Below, in pieces: positions 1 to 7,730 of a stretch of DNA of 64,000 nucleotides. This stretch comes from Rickettsiales bacterium (GTDB lineage Bacteria; Pseudomonadota; Alphaproteobacteria; G027485855): positions 1-64,000 of the forward strand of contig JAIXQD010000019.1 of assembly GCA_027485855.1 (NCBI GenBank), written 5' to 3'. Position 1 is the stretch's first letter, and each line of letters starts with the position of its first letter. Position numbers and translations under genes: made by a program. The notes beneath the pieces are model-generated. The model worked only from the letters and a program-made list of their open reading frames with translations, did no database searches and was not told where the DNA came from.

Positions 1-2
1 AA

Positions 3-575
3 GGCTGGTTCTGCCATGTGCGCGGCCATCCAGCCTTTAACATGGAATACGAATGCCGTTCCAGTGCCTGCCCCTCCGGAGGCCCGAGCTGCACCGATGC
101 ACCCGCAGCTGACGGCCAAGCTCCGAATTGCGCTGGTTGCGCCAATGGTGACCCCGACAATAACGGCACATGCGGCGACCAAACACCGCCACCAAACAAC
201 CCGCCCAACAACCCACCAAGCTGCACGCCCGCTGCTGATGGTCAGCCACCGGCAAATCCTTGCGGCTGCGCCAATGGTGATGCCGACAACAACGGCACTT
301 GCGGCGACCAAACACCGGTGGGGCCACCAACAAATTATTGCTGGGGCAGTTGGAACCTTGAGGACATCTATTGGATACCAGATAACTCGGTTTATATGAC
401 CTGGATTTGGGGCGGCTCTTGCCCGCGCGACTCGGGTTGCACAATACCAGAGCCACCCGCACTGACTGGCACAGAACGAGTTGGCTCACCCGATGGATTT
501 GGTGCATGCGCTGTTTACTCGCCCCCACCAGATACGGGCGGTGGCGATAATTGCGGCGGCAATCCTTGTAATTAG
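3..575 (+). CDS. C-terminal part of a Cys/Pro/Asn-rich repeat protein (5'-truncated)
   Basis: The frame is open to the left edge, so the true start lies outside the window; a GTG at 18 is in frame but nothing supports it as a start. Two imperfect repeats of about 33 residues are visible, each Cys-rich and ending in an Asp/Asn-rich loop of the type NGDxDNNGTCGDQTP, separated by a Pro/Asn linker. The tail holds more Cys and Gly and ends GGNPCN. Regularly spaced Cys together with DxDNNG loops suggests disulfides and possibly Ca2+ binding, hence an extracytoplasmic protein, but any signal peptide or anchor would be upstream of the window. No family recognised. A strong hairpin terminator follows the stop. 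Confidence 0.6.
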   Translation, partial: GWFCHVRGHPAFNMEYECRSSACPSGGPSCTDAPAADGQAPNCAGCANGDPDNNGTCGDQTPPPNNPPNNPPSCTPAADGQPPANPCGCANGDADNNGTCGDQTPVGPPTNYCWGSWNLEDIYWIPDNSVYMTWIWGGSCPRDSGCTIPEPPALTGTERVGSPDGFGACAVYSPPPDTGGGDNCGGNPCN

Positions 576-603
576 TATGTTGTAATGACAGCTTAACTTA
601 AAC

Positions 604-636
604 AAAAACGCCGCGACCTGACATCGCGGCGTTTTT
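604..636. terminator. Bidirectional intrinsic terminator
   Basis: Perfect 13-bp inverted repeat (AAAAACGCCGCGA paired with TCGCGGCGTTTTT) around a 7-base loop. A/T runs on both sides let it work on either strand, between the Cys-rich gene and the convergent rpsT. Confidence 0.9.
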
Positions 637-668
637 AATTGGTTGAGTGCAGCTTTTTAAAATAAAAA

Positions 669-944
669 CTACTTACCCGCTTTGGCAATTTTGTTTGCCG
701 CTTTGGCTAAACGGCTGGTTTTGCGCGATGCCGTGTTTTTACGAATAATGCCCTTGCTGGCTGCTTTGGCAAGGCTGCTGGCAGCGGCTTTAACAGCCGT
801 GGGCAAAGCTTTTTTATCTTTGGCTTCAACAGCGGCATCAGCGGCTTTGACCACAGTACGCAGCTTGGTACGACGCACCCGATTAACGGCATTACGCTTA
901 ACAGTTTGACGGGCGCGCTTAGCAGCAGATTTATGATTAGCCAT
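669..944 (-). CDS. rpsT: 30S ribosomal protein S20
   Basis: A 91-residue, very Lys/Ala/Arg-rich protein starting MANHKSAAKRARQ, the hallmark N-terminus of S20, which binds 16S rRNA and helps early 30S assembly. The ATG at 944 is preceded by GGGGA with good spacing; an in-frame start four codons upstream is rejected because it would lie within the leader next to that site. Alphaproteobacteria often have rpsT next to an enoyl-CoA hydratase and mutM, as here. It probably has its own promoter at about 988-1016 and ends at the bidirectional terminator at 604-636. Confidence 0.97.
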   Translation of the reverse strand: MANHKSAAKRARQTVKRNAVNRVRRTKLRTVVKAADAAVEAKDKKALPTAVKAAASSLAKAASKGIIRKNTASRKTSRLAKAANKIAKAGK

Positions 945-987
945 GATTTTCCCCAAAAATTAAAGTTGTGAATTAAAGTTGCCCCAT

Positions 988-1016
988 TTTTTAGCGAAAT
1001 TAACGCAAACTCGCAA
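988..1016 (-). promoter_or_regulatory. Putative sigma-70-type promoter for rpsT
   Basis: Read on the minus strand: TTGCGA, 17 bases, TAAAAA. It lies in the 83-base gap between the hydratase stop and the rpsT start. Assigned by consensus resemblance only. Confidence 0.4.
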
Positions 1017-1027
1017 GCACAAACCCA

Positions 1028-1798
1028 TTAACGGTGCTTAAAGCTAGCTTTGCGCTTTTCGGCAAAGGCCGCCATGCCCTCTTTTTGGTCGGCCAAGGCA
1101 AAACTGCTATGAAACACCCGCCGCTCAAATAATAACCCTTCGGCAAGGCTGGTTTCAAACGCCCGATTTACGCTTTCTTTGGCCATCATCACCGCCGGCA
1201 GTGAGAAATTGGCGATAGTTTCGGCAGCTTTGAGCGCCGTTTGCATCAGCTCGGCCAGCGGCACCACGCGCGCCACAAGCCCGCTGCGCTCGGCCTCGGT
1301 CGCATCCATCATGCGGCCCGTCAGCACCATATCCATAGCTTTGGCCTTGCCAATAGCGCGGGTTAAACGCTGCGTGCCGCCCGCGCCCGGAATTGTGCCA
1401 ATGGTAATTTCAGGCTGGCCAAATTTAGCATTATCGGCGGCAATAATAATATCGCACATCATGGCAATTTCGCAGCCGCCGCCCAAAGCATAGCCCGCCA
1501 CAGCCGCAATAATGGGCTTGCGGTTTTTGCTGACAGGGTCCCATTGCGCCGTAATAAAATCCGGCAAATAAACATCCATATAATTTTTGGCCTGCATCTC
1601 TTTGATGTCGGCGCCGGCGGCAAAAGCCTTCTCGCTGCCTGTTAAAATAATGGCGCCAATAGCGGGGTCGGCTTCGGCGGTGCGCAACTCGGCCACCAGT
1701 TCTTGCATCAGTTGTTCACACAAAGCATTGAGTGCTTCAGGGCGGTTAAGACGTAGCAAACGCACGCGGCCTGTTGTTTCGGCAATAATCATTGGCAT
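1028..1798 (-). CDS. Enoyl-CoA hydratase / crotonase family protein
   Basis: A 256-residue crotonase-fold protein, the family's normal length. It probably hydrates trans-2-enoyl-CoA in fatty-acid beta-oxidation. The oxyanion-hole segments are visible: [11 protein letters not shown] near residue 65 and the [15 protein letters not shown] stretch near 105. Glu in CEIAM and Glu in [16 protein letters not shown] match the two catalytic glutamates of bacterial short-chain hydratases. The start at 1798 has AGGAG seven bases upstream; the open frame extends 66 codons further but would overlap mutM. Only 10 bases separate it from mutM, so the two are probably cotranscribed, as in many alphaproteobacteria. 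Exact substrate chain length cannot be read from sequence. Confidence 0.92.
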   Translation of the reverse strand: MPMIIAETTGRVRLLRLNRPEALNALCEQLMQELVAELRTAEADPAIGAIILTGSEKAFAAGADIKEMQAKNYMDVYLPDFITAQWDPVSKNRKPIIAAVAGYALGGGCEIAMMCDIIIAADNAKFGQPEITIGTIPGAGGTQRLTRAIGKAKAMDMVLTGRMMDATEAERSGLVARVVPLAELMQTALKAAETIANFSLPAVMMAKESVNRAFETSLAEGLLFERRVFHSSFALADQKEGMAAFAEKRKASFKHR

Positions 1799-1808
1799 GG
1801 TGTGGCTC

Positions 1809-2633
1809 CTATTTCTGCTTATGGGCGCAATAATAGGTGCTGCGCCCCGCTTGCACAAGCTGTTGCACACCGGTTTTACAACTGCAATTGGGGCAAGGCT
1901 GGTCTTTGCGGTCATAAACCGCAAATTGATTTTGGAAAAAGCCCAAAGCGCCATCGGTTTGCACATAATCGCGCAGGCTTGAGCCGCCAGCATCAATCGC
2001 CCGCGCCAACACTGTTTTTATGGCTTTGGCCAAAGCATCGGCCTGCCCACGAGTAAGGCTGCCCGCTTCACGACGCGGGTCGATTTTAGCTAAATAAAGC
2101 GCCTCGCTGGCATAAATATTGCCCACCCCCACCACTAAGCGCTGATCCATAATGGCAATTTTAATGGCTTGCGTGCGGCCTTGTAATTTGTGGTGCAGAT
2201 AAAGCCCGCAAAAGCCACGCTCCAGCGGCTCTGCCCCCAAATGCCGCAGCAATTTATGCTCTGCCAGCAAAGCTGTTGGTGTATAATCTATCAGGCCAAA
2301 GCGGCGCGGGTCGTTAAAGCGCAGCTGTGTTGTGGGGCTGAGCGTAAAAATTACATGGTCATGCTTATCGAATGGCTCTTTTGTGGCAACTTTTGTAAGC
2401 CGGCCCGACATGCCCAGATGCACCAAAATGCTATGCTTATTGGCCAAATGCAGTAAAATATATTTTGCTCGCCGCTCAAGCGCTGTCACACGCTGGGGCT
2501 TAAGCTGGGCCAATAAAGGCGGCAAGGGAAAGCGCAAATCAGCTCGCCGCAGGGTTATTTTAGTAATTTTTTGCTCTAGCAGCAGCGGCAACAAACCGCG
2601 CCTTGTGGTTTCAACCTCGGGTAATTCGGGCAT
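1809..2633 (-). CDS. mutM: Formamidopyrimidine-DNA glycosylase (Fpg)
   Basis: Bifunctional base-excision repair glycosylase/AP lyase that removes 8-oxoguanine and formamidopyrimidines. A 274-residue protein, normal length. It begins MPELPEVET: Pro2 is the Schiff-base nucleophile and Glu3 is also catalytic. The conserved Lys near residue 57 is in RRAKYILL. The helix-two-turn-helix region includes [13 protein letters not shown], and the C-terminus has the zinc finger with C247, C250 and C269 and the conserved Arg264. Oddity: the usual last CxxC is CAHK, so the fourth ligand would have to be His271 or be absent. Divergent from ubiE with a 47-base gap that must hold both promoters. Confidence 0.96.
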   Translation of the reverse strand: MPELPEVETTRRGLLPLLLEQKITKITLRRADLRFPLPPLLAQLKPQRVTALERRAKYILLHLANKHSILVHLGMSGRLTKVATKEPFDKHDHVIFTLSPTTQLRFNDPRRFGLIDYTPTALLAEHKLLRHLGAEPLERGFCGLYLHHKLQGRTQAIKIAIMDQRLVVGVGNIYASEALYLAKIDPRREAGSLTRGQADALAKAIKTVLARAIDAGGSSLRDYVQTDGALGFFQNQFAVYDRKDQPCPNCSCKTGVQQLVQAGRSTYYCAHKQK

Positions 2634-2680
2634 CTGTTTCTCTTATAGATTTTTAGGTTTATCGCGGCTATTTATAACCC

Positions 2681-3469
2681 ATGCATAGCAGCAAAGCAAA
2701 ACACCCAAATCAGGAACAGCCACAGACACATTGGCCAGAAACACATTGGTTCGGCTATCAGCCCACCAATGCGGCTGATAAAACCAAACGCGTGGGGCAA
2801 GTTTTTGCCAATGTGGCCAAGCGCTATGATCTTATGAACGACCTGATGAGCTTAGGCATTCATCGCTTATGGAAGCGTGAGTTTGTGGCAGCCCTTGCGC
2901 CCCGCGCCGGCGAAGTGATTATCGATGTGGCGGGCGGCACAGGCGATATTGCCAAACTTATTTTAGCCAAAACCAACCAGCAAGCGCAGGTTACTTTATG
3001 CGACATCAACCAAGCCATGCTCATGGTTGGCCGCACCCGCCTGCTGAATAGCGGCTACTGCCCGCAATTTGTGGTGGGCAATGCCGAAGCGCTACCCATG
3101 GCCGACAATAGCGCTGACGCCATCACCATTGCTTTTGGCTTACGCAATGTGACGCATATCGATAAAGCCTTGGCCGAAATGGCCCGTGTGCTCAAGCCAG
3201 GGGGCCGCGCTTTTATTTTAGAATTTTCGGCAGTCACCGTGCCGGTTTTGGCCGATTTCTACGACCAATATTCGTTTAAGGTGCTGCCGCGCTTGGGGCA
3301 AATGGTGGCGGGCGATAAAGCCGCCTATCAATATCTGGCCGAGAGCATCAGGCAATTCCCCAAACAAACCGCGCTGGTTAAAAAAATGCAGGCAGCCGGC
3401 TTAGCGCAAGTTGCATATCGTAATTTAGCCCGTGGCATTGCGGCCATTCATAGCGGCTGGAAAATTTAG
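2681..3469 (+). CDS. ubiE: Demethylmenaquinone / 2-polyprenyl-6-methoxy-1,4-benzoquinol C-methyltransferase
   Basis: Class I SAM-dependent C-methyltransferase of ubiquinone (and menaquinone where present) biosynthesis. 262 residues with a 20-residue polar N-terminal extension. UbiE signatures are clear: KRYDLMND near residue 47, the SAM-binding DVAGGTGD near 82, NAEALP near 129, FGLRNV near 147, LKPGG near 170 and the C-terminal YQYLAESIRQFP. The ubiB gene that often follows in alphaproteobacteria is missing; lysS takes its place, and the ubiE stop codon overlaps the lysS ribosome-binding site, implying cotranscription. Confidence 0.96.
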   Translation: MHSSKAKHPNQEQPQTHWPETHWFGYQPTNAADKTKRVGQVFANVAKRYDLMNDLMSLGIHRLWKREFVAALAPRAGEVIIDVAGGTGDIAKLILAKTNQQAQVTLCDINQAMLMVGRTRLLNSGYCPQFVVGNAEALPMADNSADAITIAFGLRNVTHIDKALAEMARVLKPGGRAFILEFSAVTVPVLADFYDQYSFKVLPRLGQMVAGDKAAYQYLAESIRQFPKQTALVKKMQAAGLAQVAYRNLARGIAAIHSGWKI

Positions 3470-3479
3470 GAGCCCCCCA

Positions 3480-4997
3480 ATGAGCAAAACTGACACCGCC
3501 CCCCACAACCACAATACCAGCCCCGCCAACCCGCGTGAAGCCAAAGAGCGCAACCTGCAAGCGCTGCTTGATTTAGGCATAAATCCCTATCCGCATATTT
3601 TTCGGCCCAATGCCAAGGCTGATGAGCTGCAAAGCAAATATGCCGAGCTGGCCAATGAGGCCGTTACCACCGACAGCGTCATGGTGGCTGGCCGCATTAT
3701 GTCGATGCGCAATAGCGGCATGTTTATTGACCTGCAAGACCATAGCGGCAAAATTCAGATTTATTCGCACAAAGACGGCATCGATGAGGCCACGCAAAAA
3801 ATCTTAGGGCTGCTGGATTTGGGCGATATTATTGGCGTTTCCGGCATTGTCCGCCGCACCAAGCGCGGTGAGCTCACCATCAATGCTGCGCAAATACAGC
3901 TTTTGGCCAAAAGCATTGAGCCCATGCCTGAAAAATATCATGGCTTGACCGATATTGAGGCACGCTACCGCGCCCGCCATATCGACCTTACCGTTAATGC
4001 CGATAGCCGCGAGCGTTTTCGCACGCGCTCGCGCATTATCAGCGCTATTCGCCGCAGCCTTGAAGGCCAAGGTATGCTTGAGGTTGAAACGCCTATGCTG
4101 CACCCCATTCCGGGGGGCGCATCAGCCAAGCCCTTTGTCACGCATCATAACACGCTAGATTTGCAGCTTTATTTGCGCATCGCGCCCGAGCTTTATTTAA
4201 AGCGGCTGGTGGTGGGCGGCCTTGCCGATGGCGTGTTTGAAATTAACCGCTGTTTCCGCAATGAGGGCGTCAGCATTAAGCACAACCCTGAATTTACCAG
4301 CGTTGAAGTTTATGTAGCCTACAAAGACTATAACGACATGATGGACTTAGCCGAAACGCTGATAAGCGCTGCGGCAGAGGTTGCCAAAAGCCCCGATGCC
4401 ACTGCGCCTATCTTCAAAATGGGTGAGCGCGAGCTAAACTTTAGTGCGCCATGGCCACGGCGCGCCATGCATCTTTTGGTGCAAGATATGACCGGCGTTG
4501 ATTTTATGGCCTGCCCTGATGCCGAAAGCGCACGCAAAGCCGCAAAAGAAATTGGCGTTCCAACGCCGCCCAACGCCAATTGGGGGCAAGTGGTTGAAGC
4601 GGTTTTTGCCGAGAAAGTTGAGCACACGCTTATTCAGCCCATTCATGTCACCGACCTTCCGTCCGAGATTTCGCCCTTGGCCAAACCACATCGCAGCACA
4701 GCGCGTTTGGCCGAGCGTTTTGAAAGCTATGTCAATGGCTGGGAAGTGGCCAATGCTTTTACCGAGCTGAACAGCCCCGCTATTCAAGCGCAAATGTTTG
4801 CGGCTCAGGCCCAAGCGCGCGACGCTGGTGACGCCGAAGCCCAACATACCGATACAGATTTTATTCAAGCGCTTGAATTTGGCATGCCACCCACGGGCGG
4901 GCTTGGTATTGGTCTTGACCGGCTGACCATGCTGCTGACCGATGCTGGCAGCATCCGCGATGTTATCGCCTTCCCGACGCTGCGGCCAAAAAGCTAG
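3480..4997 (+). CDS. lysS: Lysyl-tRNA synthetase, class II
   Basis: Charges tRNA-Lys. 505 residues, typical class II length. The N-terminal OB-fold anticodon-binding domain covers about residues 55-150 (VAGRIMSMRNSGMFIDLQD). The catalytic domain follows, with class II motif 2 (FRNEGVSIKHNPEFTSVE) and motif 3 (GLGIGLDRLTMLL), ending IRDVIAFPTLRPKS. The ATG at 3480 has AGGAG at 3468-3472, which overlaps the ubiE stop; an upstream in-frame start at 3432 would lie inside ubiE and is rejected. The stop codon itself lies in the first unit of a short tandem repeat that continues downstream. Confidence 0.97.
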   Translation: MSKTDTAPHNHNTSPANPREAKERNLQALLDLGINPYPHIFRPNAKADELQSKYAELANEAVTTDSVMVAGRIMSMRNSGMFIDLQDHSGKIQIYSHKDGIDEATQKILGLLDLGDIIGVSGIVRRTKRGELTINAAQIQLLAKSIEPMPEKYHGLTDIEARYRARHIDLTVNADSRERFRTRSRIISAIRRSLEGQGMLEVETPMLHPIPGGASAKPFVTHHNTLDLQLYLRIAPELYLKRLVVGGLADGVFEINRCFRNEGVSIKHNPEFTSVEVYVAYKDYNDMMDLAETLISAAAEVAKSPDATAPIFKMGERELNFSAPWPRRAMHLLVQDMTGVDFMACPDAESARKAAKEIGVPTPPNANWGQVVEAVFAEKVEHTLIQPIHVTDLPSEISPLAKPHRSTARLAERFESYVNGWEVANAFTELNSPAIQAQMFAAQAQARDAGDAEAQHTDTDFIQALEFGMPPTGGLGIGLDRLTMLLTDAGSIRDVIAFPTLRPKS

Positions 4998-5038
4998 GCC
5001 AAAAAGCTAGGACAAAAAGCTGGGGCCAAAAAGCTGGG
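4986..5038. repeat. Four tandem 13-14 bp units at the lysS 3' end
   Basis: Unit close to CCAAAAAGCTAGG, copied four times with small changes. The first copy encodes the last lysS residues and its TAG stop, so the array looks like a duplication of the lysS end. No hairpin or T tract, so not a terminator. Confidence 0.85.
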
Positions 5039-5122
5039 CCTGAAAACAATAAATATATTGTAAGCGGTTTCAATAATGGTCTACACAAGATTTAGCTATG
5101 CCTCCAACCACAAGGAATAACC

Positions 5123-5764
5123 ATGACCACCACTTCAAACGAAATGCGCGATTTGCTTAGCTTTCTTTTAGCAGCAAATACGAATGCCGCCATTGCTAGT
5201 CAAATTAGCCAAGCCCTCACCACTCTAAACAACAATCATGAGGCCATGGTCGCTGTCGGTGCGAAACACGGCTATCATTTTTCGGTTAATACGTTAACTG
5301 AATTGCGTAGCAACCTTACATTCAAACTTACCCCCCCCGAAATGCAAACCACCAGCAGGGCTATGGGCGAAGAAGGCAAAGGCCGCCCGTCCGACGGCGG
5401 CGCAGTTGCCACGACCTTGGCTATGGGCGAAGAAGGCAAAGGCCGCCCATCCGACGGCGGCGCAGTTGCCACCACCCTGGCCTTAGGCGAAGAGGGCGAC
5501 CGTCCATGGGACCGCGACGATAATCAACCCATAGCCACCACCTTGGCCTTAGGCGAAGAAGGCAATGACCGTCCATCCGGCGGTGACACACCTGCCACCA
5601 CCTTGGCTTTAGGTGAAGAAGGCAATGACCGCCCATCCGGCGGTGACACGCCCGCTACCACTTTGGCCTTAGGCGAAGAGGGCAAAGGCCGCCCATTCGA
5701 TGGCGGCGCGCCTGCCACCACCTTGGCCTTAGGCGAAGAAAGCAAAGGCCCTAAAAACGGCTAA
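5123..5764 (+). CDS. Graspetide (omega-ester peptide) precursor with Nif11-like leader and multiple core repeats
   Basis: A 213-residue precursor. Residues 1-70 resemble a Nif11-like leader: an amphipathic LLSFLLAA helix, then HEAMVAVGAKHGYHFSVNTL near 39-58, the usual end of such leaders. Residues 76-213 are a core region of seven repeats of about 20 residues, six with a perfect TTxxxxEE motif (starting at 97, 117, 139, 159, 179 and 199; mostly TTLALGEE) and one variant at 76 (TTSRAMGEE, one residue longer). Linkers are of the type GKGRPSDGGAVA. TTxxxxEE is the core motif of plesiocin-type graspetides, in which an ATP-grasp enzyme links Thr hydroxyls to Glu side chains, giving one bicyclic hairpin per repeat. 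The next gene, 35 bases on, encodes such a ligase. AAGGAA precedes the ATG. No protease or exporter gene lies alongside. Confidence 0.85.
   Translation: MTTTSNEMRDLLSFLLAANTNAAIASQISQALTTLNNNHEAMVAVGAKHGYHFSVNTLTELRSNLTFKLTPPEMQTTSRAMGEEGKGRPSDGGAVATTLAMGEEGKGRPSDGGAVATTLALGEEGDRPWDRDDNQPIATTLALGEEGNDRPSGGDTPATTLALGEEGNDRPSGGDTPATTLALGEEGKGRPFDGGAPATTLALGEESKGPKNG
5348..5764 (+). repeat. Core-peptide repeat array, seven units of about 60-66 bp
   Basis: Tandem units encode TT(L/S)A(L/M)GEE plus a Gly/Asp/Pro linker. Unit spacing in residues is 20-22. The fourth and fifth units are identical at protein level for 20 residues, which points to recent duplication. Confidence 0.9.
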
Positions 5765-5799
5765 GGCAATCACTCAACCAAAAAATAAGGGGTAAAGCC

Positions 5800-6738
5800 A
5801 TGCTACTGCTTTGTGGTGGTCAGGGCGACCCTAATATCCAGCATCTGGCTGCGCATTGTATCAACAGTGCGCAGCCTTCTTTTTGGCTGCGCTTTGATGC
5901 TCAACCTAAACTAAACTGGCGGCCTGAGAATAATGTCTTAGAAATTGATGGCCACCAGATAAATTTCAGCAGCATTTTCTGGCGTGACAATGTTTTTGAT
6001 GCACAAGGTCAGCTCTGCACATTGCCACAACATCGCCAACAATCGGGCGCCTGTCTCGATTTATTGCAAGCTTATATCGCAGGGCATAGTGGCCTGCGGC
6101 GCTTTAACCGCGCTTTCACCGATGGTTATTGCAATAAGCCGCTCATTTTAGCGCTGGCCCAAAAATGTGGCCTGACCATTCCCAAAACCTTGATTACCAA
6201 CCAACCCATAGATACGCATAATCCCGACACACAAAACCCCAACACCCAAAACCCCAACACTCTGGGCCCCAACACACTGGGCCCCAACACACTGGGCCCC
6301 AACACACTGGGCCCACTCGATGATTATATCGTAAAGCCCATAGCGGGCGGCAAATTCACCGAGCTTTTATCGGCTTACACAATGCCCGAGGCCCCCTTGC
6401 CCATTATTGTGCAGCAAAAACTGGCCTACCCCGAATTACGCATTTATCGCATTGGCCACGAATATTTTTCAATTCTGATCAATAGCCATGAGCTAGACCA
6501 CAGGGCCGATAGGCAAAGCCAAATTACCGCAACCGCCACGCCCACCCATTTGCAAACGGCCTTAGAAAAACTCACCAACATAATCGGCCTTGATTTTGCC
6601 GCGGCCGATTTTAAATCAGACCCCAAGACAGGGGCGTGGATATTTCTTGAGGTGAATTCAAACCCGATGTTTGCTGGCGTCGATCAAATCTTGGGCGGCG
6701 TTATCGCCCGCGCCATGATTAAGTTTTTATGCCCGTAG
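5800..6738 (+). CDS. ATP-grasp ligase of graspetide (MvdD/PsnB-like) type
   Basis: Predicted to use ATP to activate core Glu side chains as acyl-phosphates and join them to Thr hydroxyls as esters. 312 residues. The N-terminal part (1-120) ends with the conserved NRAFTDGYCNKPLILALAQ stretch, where graspetide ligases hold their leader-facing region. ATP-grasp elements follow: TIPKTLITN near 127, the Lys of DDYIVKPI near 174-181, VQQKL near 204, ELRIYRIGHEYFSILI near 212, DFAAADFK near 265 and the metal-binding FLEVNSNPMFAGVD near 282-295. AAGGGG lies before the ATG. Oddity: a Pro/Asn/Thr tandem repeat at residues 141-172 sits between the N-terminal part and DDYIVKP. Partner of the repeat precursor just upstream. 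Confidence 0.88.
   Translation: MLLLCGGQGDPNIQHLAAHCINSAQPSFWLRFDAQPKLNWRPENNVLEIDGHQINFSSIFWRDNVFDAQGQLCTLPQHRQQSGACLDLLQAYIAGHSGLRRFNRAFTDGYCNKPLILALAQKCGLTIPKTLITNQPIDTHNPDTQNPNTQNPNTLGPNTLGPNTLGPNTLGPLDDYIVKPIAGGKFTELLSAYTMPEAPLPIIVQQKLAYPELRIYRIGHEYFSILINSHELDHRADRQSQITATATPTHLQTALEKLTNIIGLDFAAADFKSDPKTGAWIFLEVNSNPMFAGVDQILGGVIARAMIKFLCP
6220..6314 (+). repeat. 15-bp in-frame tandem repeat inside the ATP-grasp gene
   Basis: Six 15-bp-type units encode two NPxTQ and four (P)NTLG pentapeptides; the last four copies are nearly identical (AACACACTGGGCCCC). It inserts about 32 residues at a predicted loop without breaking the frame. Confidence 0.9.
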
Positions 6739-6838
6739 CATATTGCGCATCTAGCCAAATAGCAGCCAAGACAATGGGCAAAAGAAAATATTCCTAAATT
6801 TTATTTACGGCTAAAGCTAACTGAGACCAAATTTAAGC

Positions 6839-7147
6839 CTAAGGCTGCGGCGCCAAAAAGCGCACCGCCCACATGGTGCCAATTTGCGTAATCGTCACGC
6901 CATTATAGGCCGGCCATTGTTTGCGGATACGCAGCACCATATCTTCCGGCGTATGGCCCAATTGCGGATGCGCACACACAAAGCGCGCTTTAGTAATCAT
7001 GCGGCTTTTTTGCTCCAACTCAATATGCTGCGCACCCAACTGCCGCAACCATGACAGGCACTCATCTTTGCTGGGGCTGTCATCCTCTTTGAATTCAACT
7101 TCAATATAATAGCTGCGACGTAATCTTTGCGGCATGGGGAGGGGCAT
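6839..7147 (-). CDS. Hypothetical protein, 102 aa
   Basis: Not recognised. A short basic N-terminus (MPLPMPQRLRR) leads into a compact alternating pattern: a YYIEVEF strand, a Cys/Trp-containing helix (ECLSWLRQL), another strand (RFVCAHPQL), a helix (PEDMVLRIRKQW) and a last strand ending MWAVRFLAPQP. The pattern suggests a small alpha/beta cytoplasmic domain. No signal peptide or membrane segment. It is convergent with the graspetide ligase (100-base gap holding no clear terminator), so it is not part of that operon. Coding potential is supported by the absence of competing frames and a normal composition. Confidence 0.6.
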   Translation of the reverse strand: MPLPMPQRLRRSYYIEVEFKEDDSPSKDECLSWLRQLGAQHIELEQKSRMITKARFVCAHPQLGHTPEDMVLRIRKQWPAYNGVTITQIGTMWAVRFLAPQP

Positions 7148-7242
7148 GACAAAGCCTTCTTTTGGTTTATTAATTCGGTTTTACTTTTGCTGGTTTTGGG
7201 CAGCACGAAAGCACCACCCTGCGGAACAATTCTTTTAGACCA

Positions 7243-7260
7243 TGCATTGGGGCCAATGCA
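7243..7260. promoter_or_regulatory. Perfect 8-bp palindrome, possible operator
   Basis: TGCATTGG, two bases, CCAATGCA. It lies in the 288-base gap between two divergent genes (102-aa hypothetical and the Gly-rich small ORF). The rest of the gap is AT-rich with no other structure seen. Operator function is inferred only from symmetry and position. Confidence 0.4.
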
Positions 7261-7435
7261 AGTGGGTAGTTAAGCTGTTGATATTAAAATGAAAGTAAAA
7301 ATTGAATTGAATGCGGTGTATTATTTGCAGATAATAAAGCCATAGAGAGTAAAGTTATTTAGACATTTCGATATTCTAACGTTTGCTGATTTTAAAATTT
7401 GATTGTTTTTAGGCAATTTACATAAGGAGGCAAAA

Positions 7436-7615
7436 ATGGCCGTTAAATTTGGAGGCGTAAGTTTAGGCGGTGGTGGTGGCGGCAAAGCCAGTGCTGGCGC
7501 CAGTGTTCGTGCCAGTGCGGGCCCCAGTGTTGGTGGTGGCGATAGTATTGATGTAGCCGCCAGAGCAACATTACCCGTAGGTATTGATCCCGGTGATCTC
7601 AGCTTTGGTATGTAG
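7436..7615 (+). CDS. Small Gly/Ser/Ala-rich peptide, 59 aa
   Basis: The ATG at 7436 is preceded by a consensus AAGGAGG five bases away, among the best ribosome-binding sites in the window, and a hairpin terminator follows 47 bases after the stop, so this looks like a real monocistronic gene. The product starts MAVKFGGVSLGGGGGG, continues with an Ala/Ser/Gly tract (KASAGASVRASAGPSVGGGDS) and ends in a more ordinary DVAARATLPVGIDPGDLSFGM. No signal peptide, Cys or membrane segment. It could be a structural peptide or a RiPP precursor, but no modifying enzyme is adjacent on the same strand. Function unknown. Confidence 0.6.
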   Translation: MAVKFGGVSLGGGGGGKASAGASVRASAGPSVGGGDSIDVAARATLPVGIDPGDLSFGM

Positions 7616-7661
7616 TAAAGAAAAATAAATAAACAGGGCAGCCCCCCGCCCCTCTTTTGCA

Positions 7662-7692
7662 CCTGCCACAATTTGCTGCGGCAGGTTTTTTT
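7662..7692 (+). terminator. Intrinsic terminator
   Basis: Stem CCTGCC paired with GGCAGG (extendable by two pairs past one mismatch) followed by seven T. Ends transcription of the small Gly-rich gene before the convergent methyltransferase gene. Confidence 0.85.
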
Positions 7693-7730
7693 GTGGCAGT
7701 TTTTTATGGTGGGGCATCAGCATAAACGAA

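Noticed and set aside
37..528. 163-aa antisense open frame over the Cys-rich gene
   Set aside because: Shadow of a repetitive GC-rich coding strand; no ribosome-binding site or recognisable domain.
1799..1996. N-terminal extension of the enoyl-CoA hydratase
   Set aside because: It overlaps mutM and lacks family similarity, whereas the internal ATG has a clear AGGAG.
5348..5764. Repeats of about 60 bp as a CRISPR array
   Set aside because: Repeats are in a continuous coding frame, with no unique spacers of constant length, and each encodes the same peptide motif.
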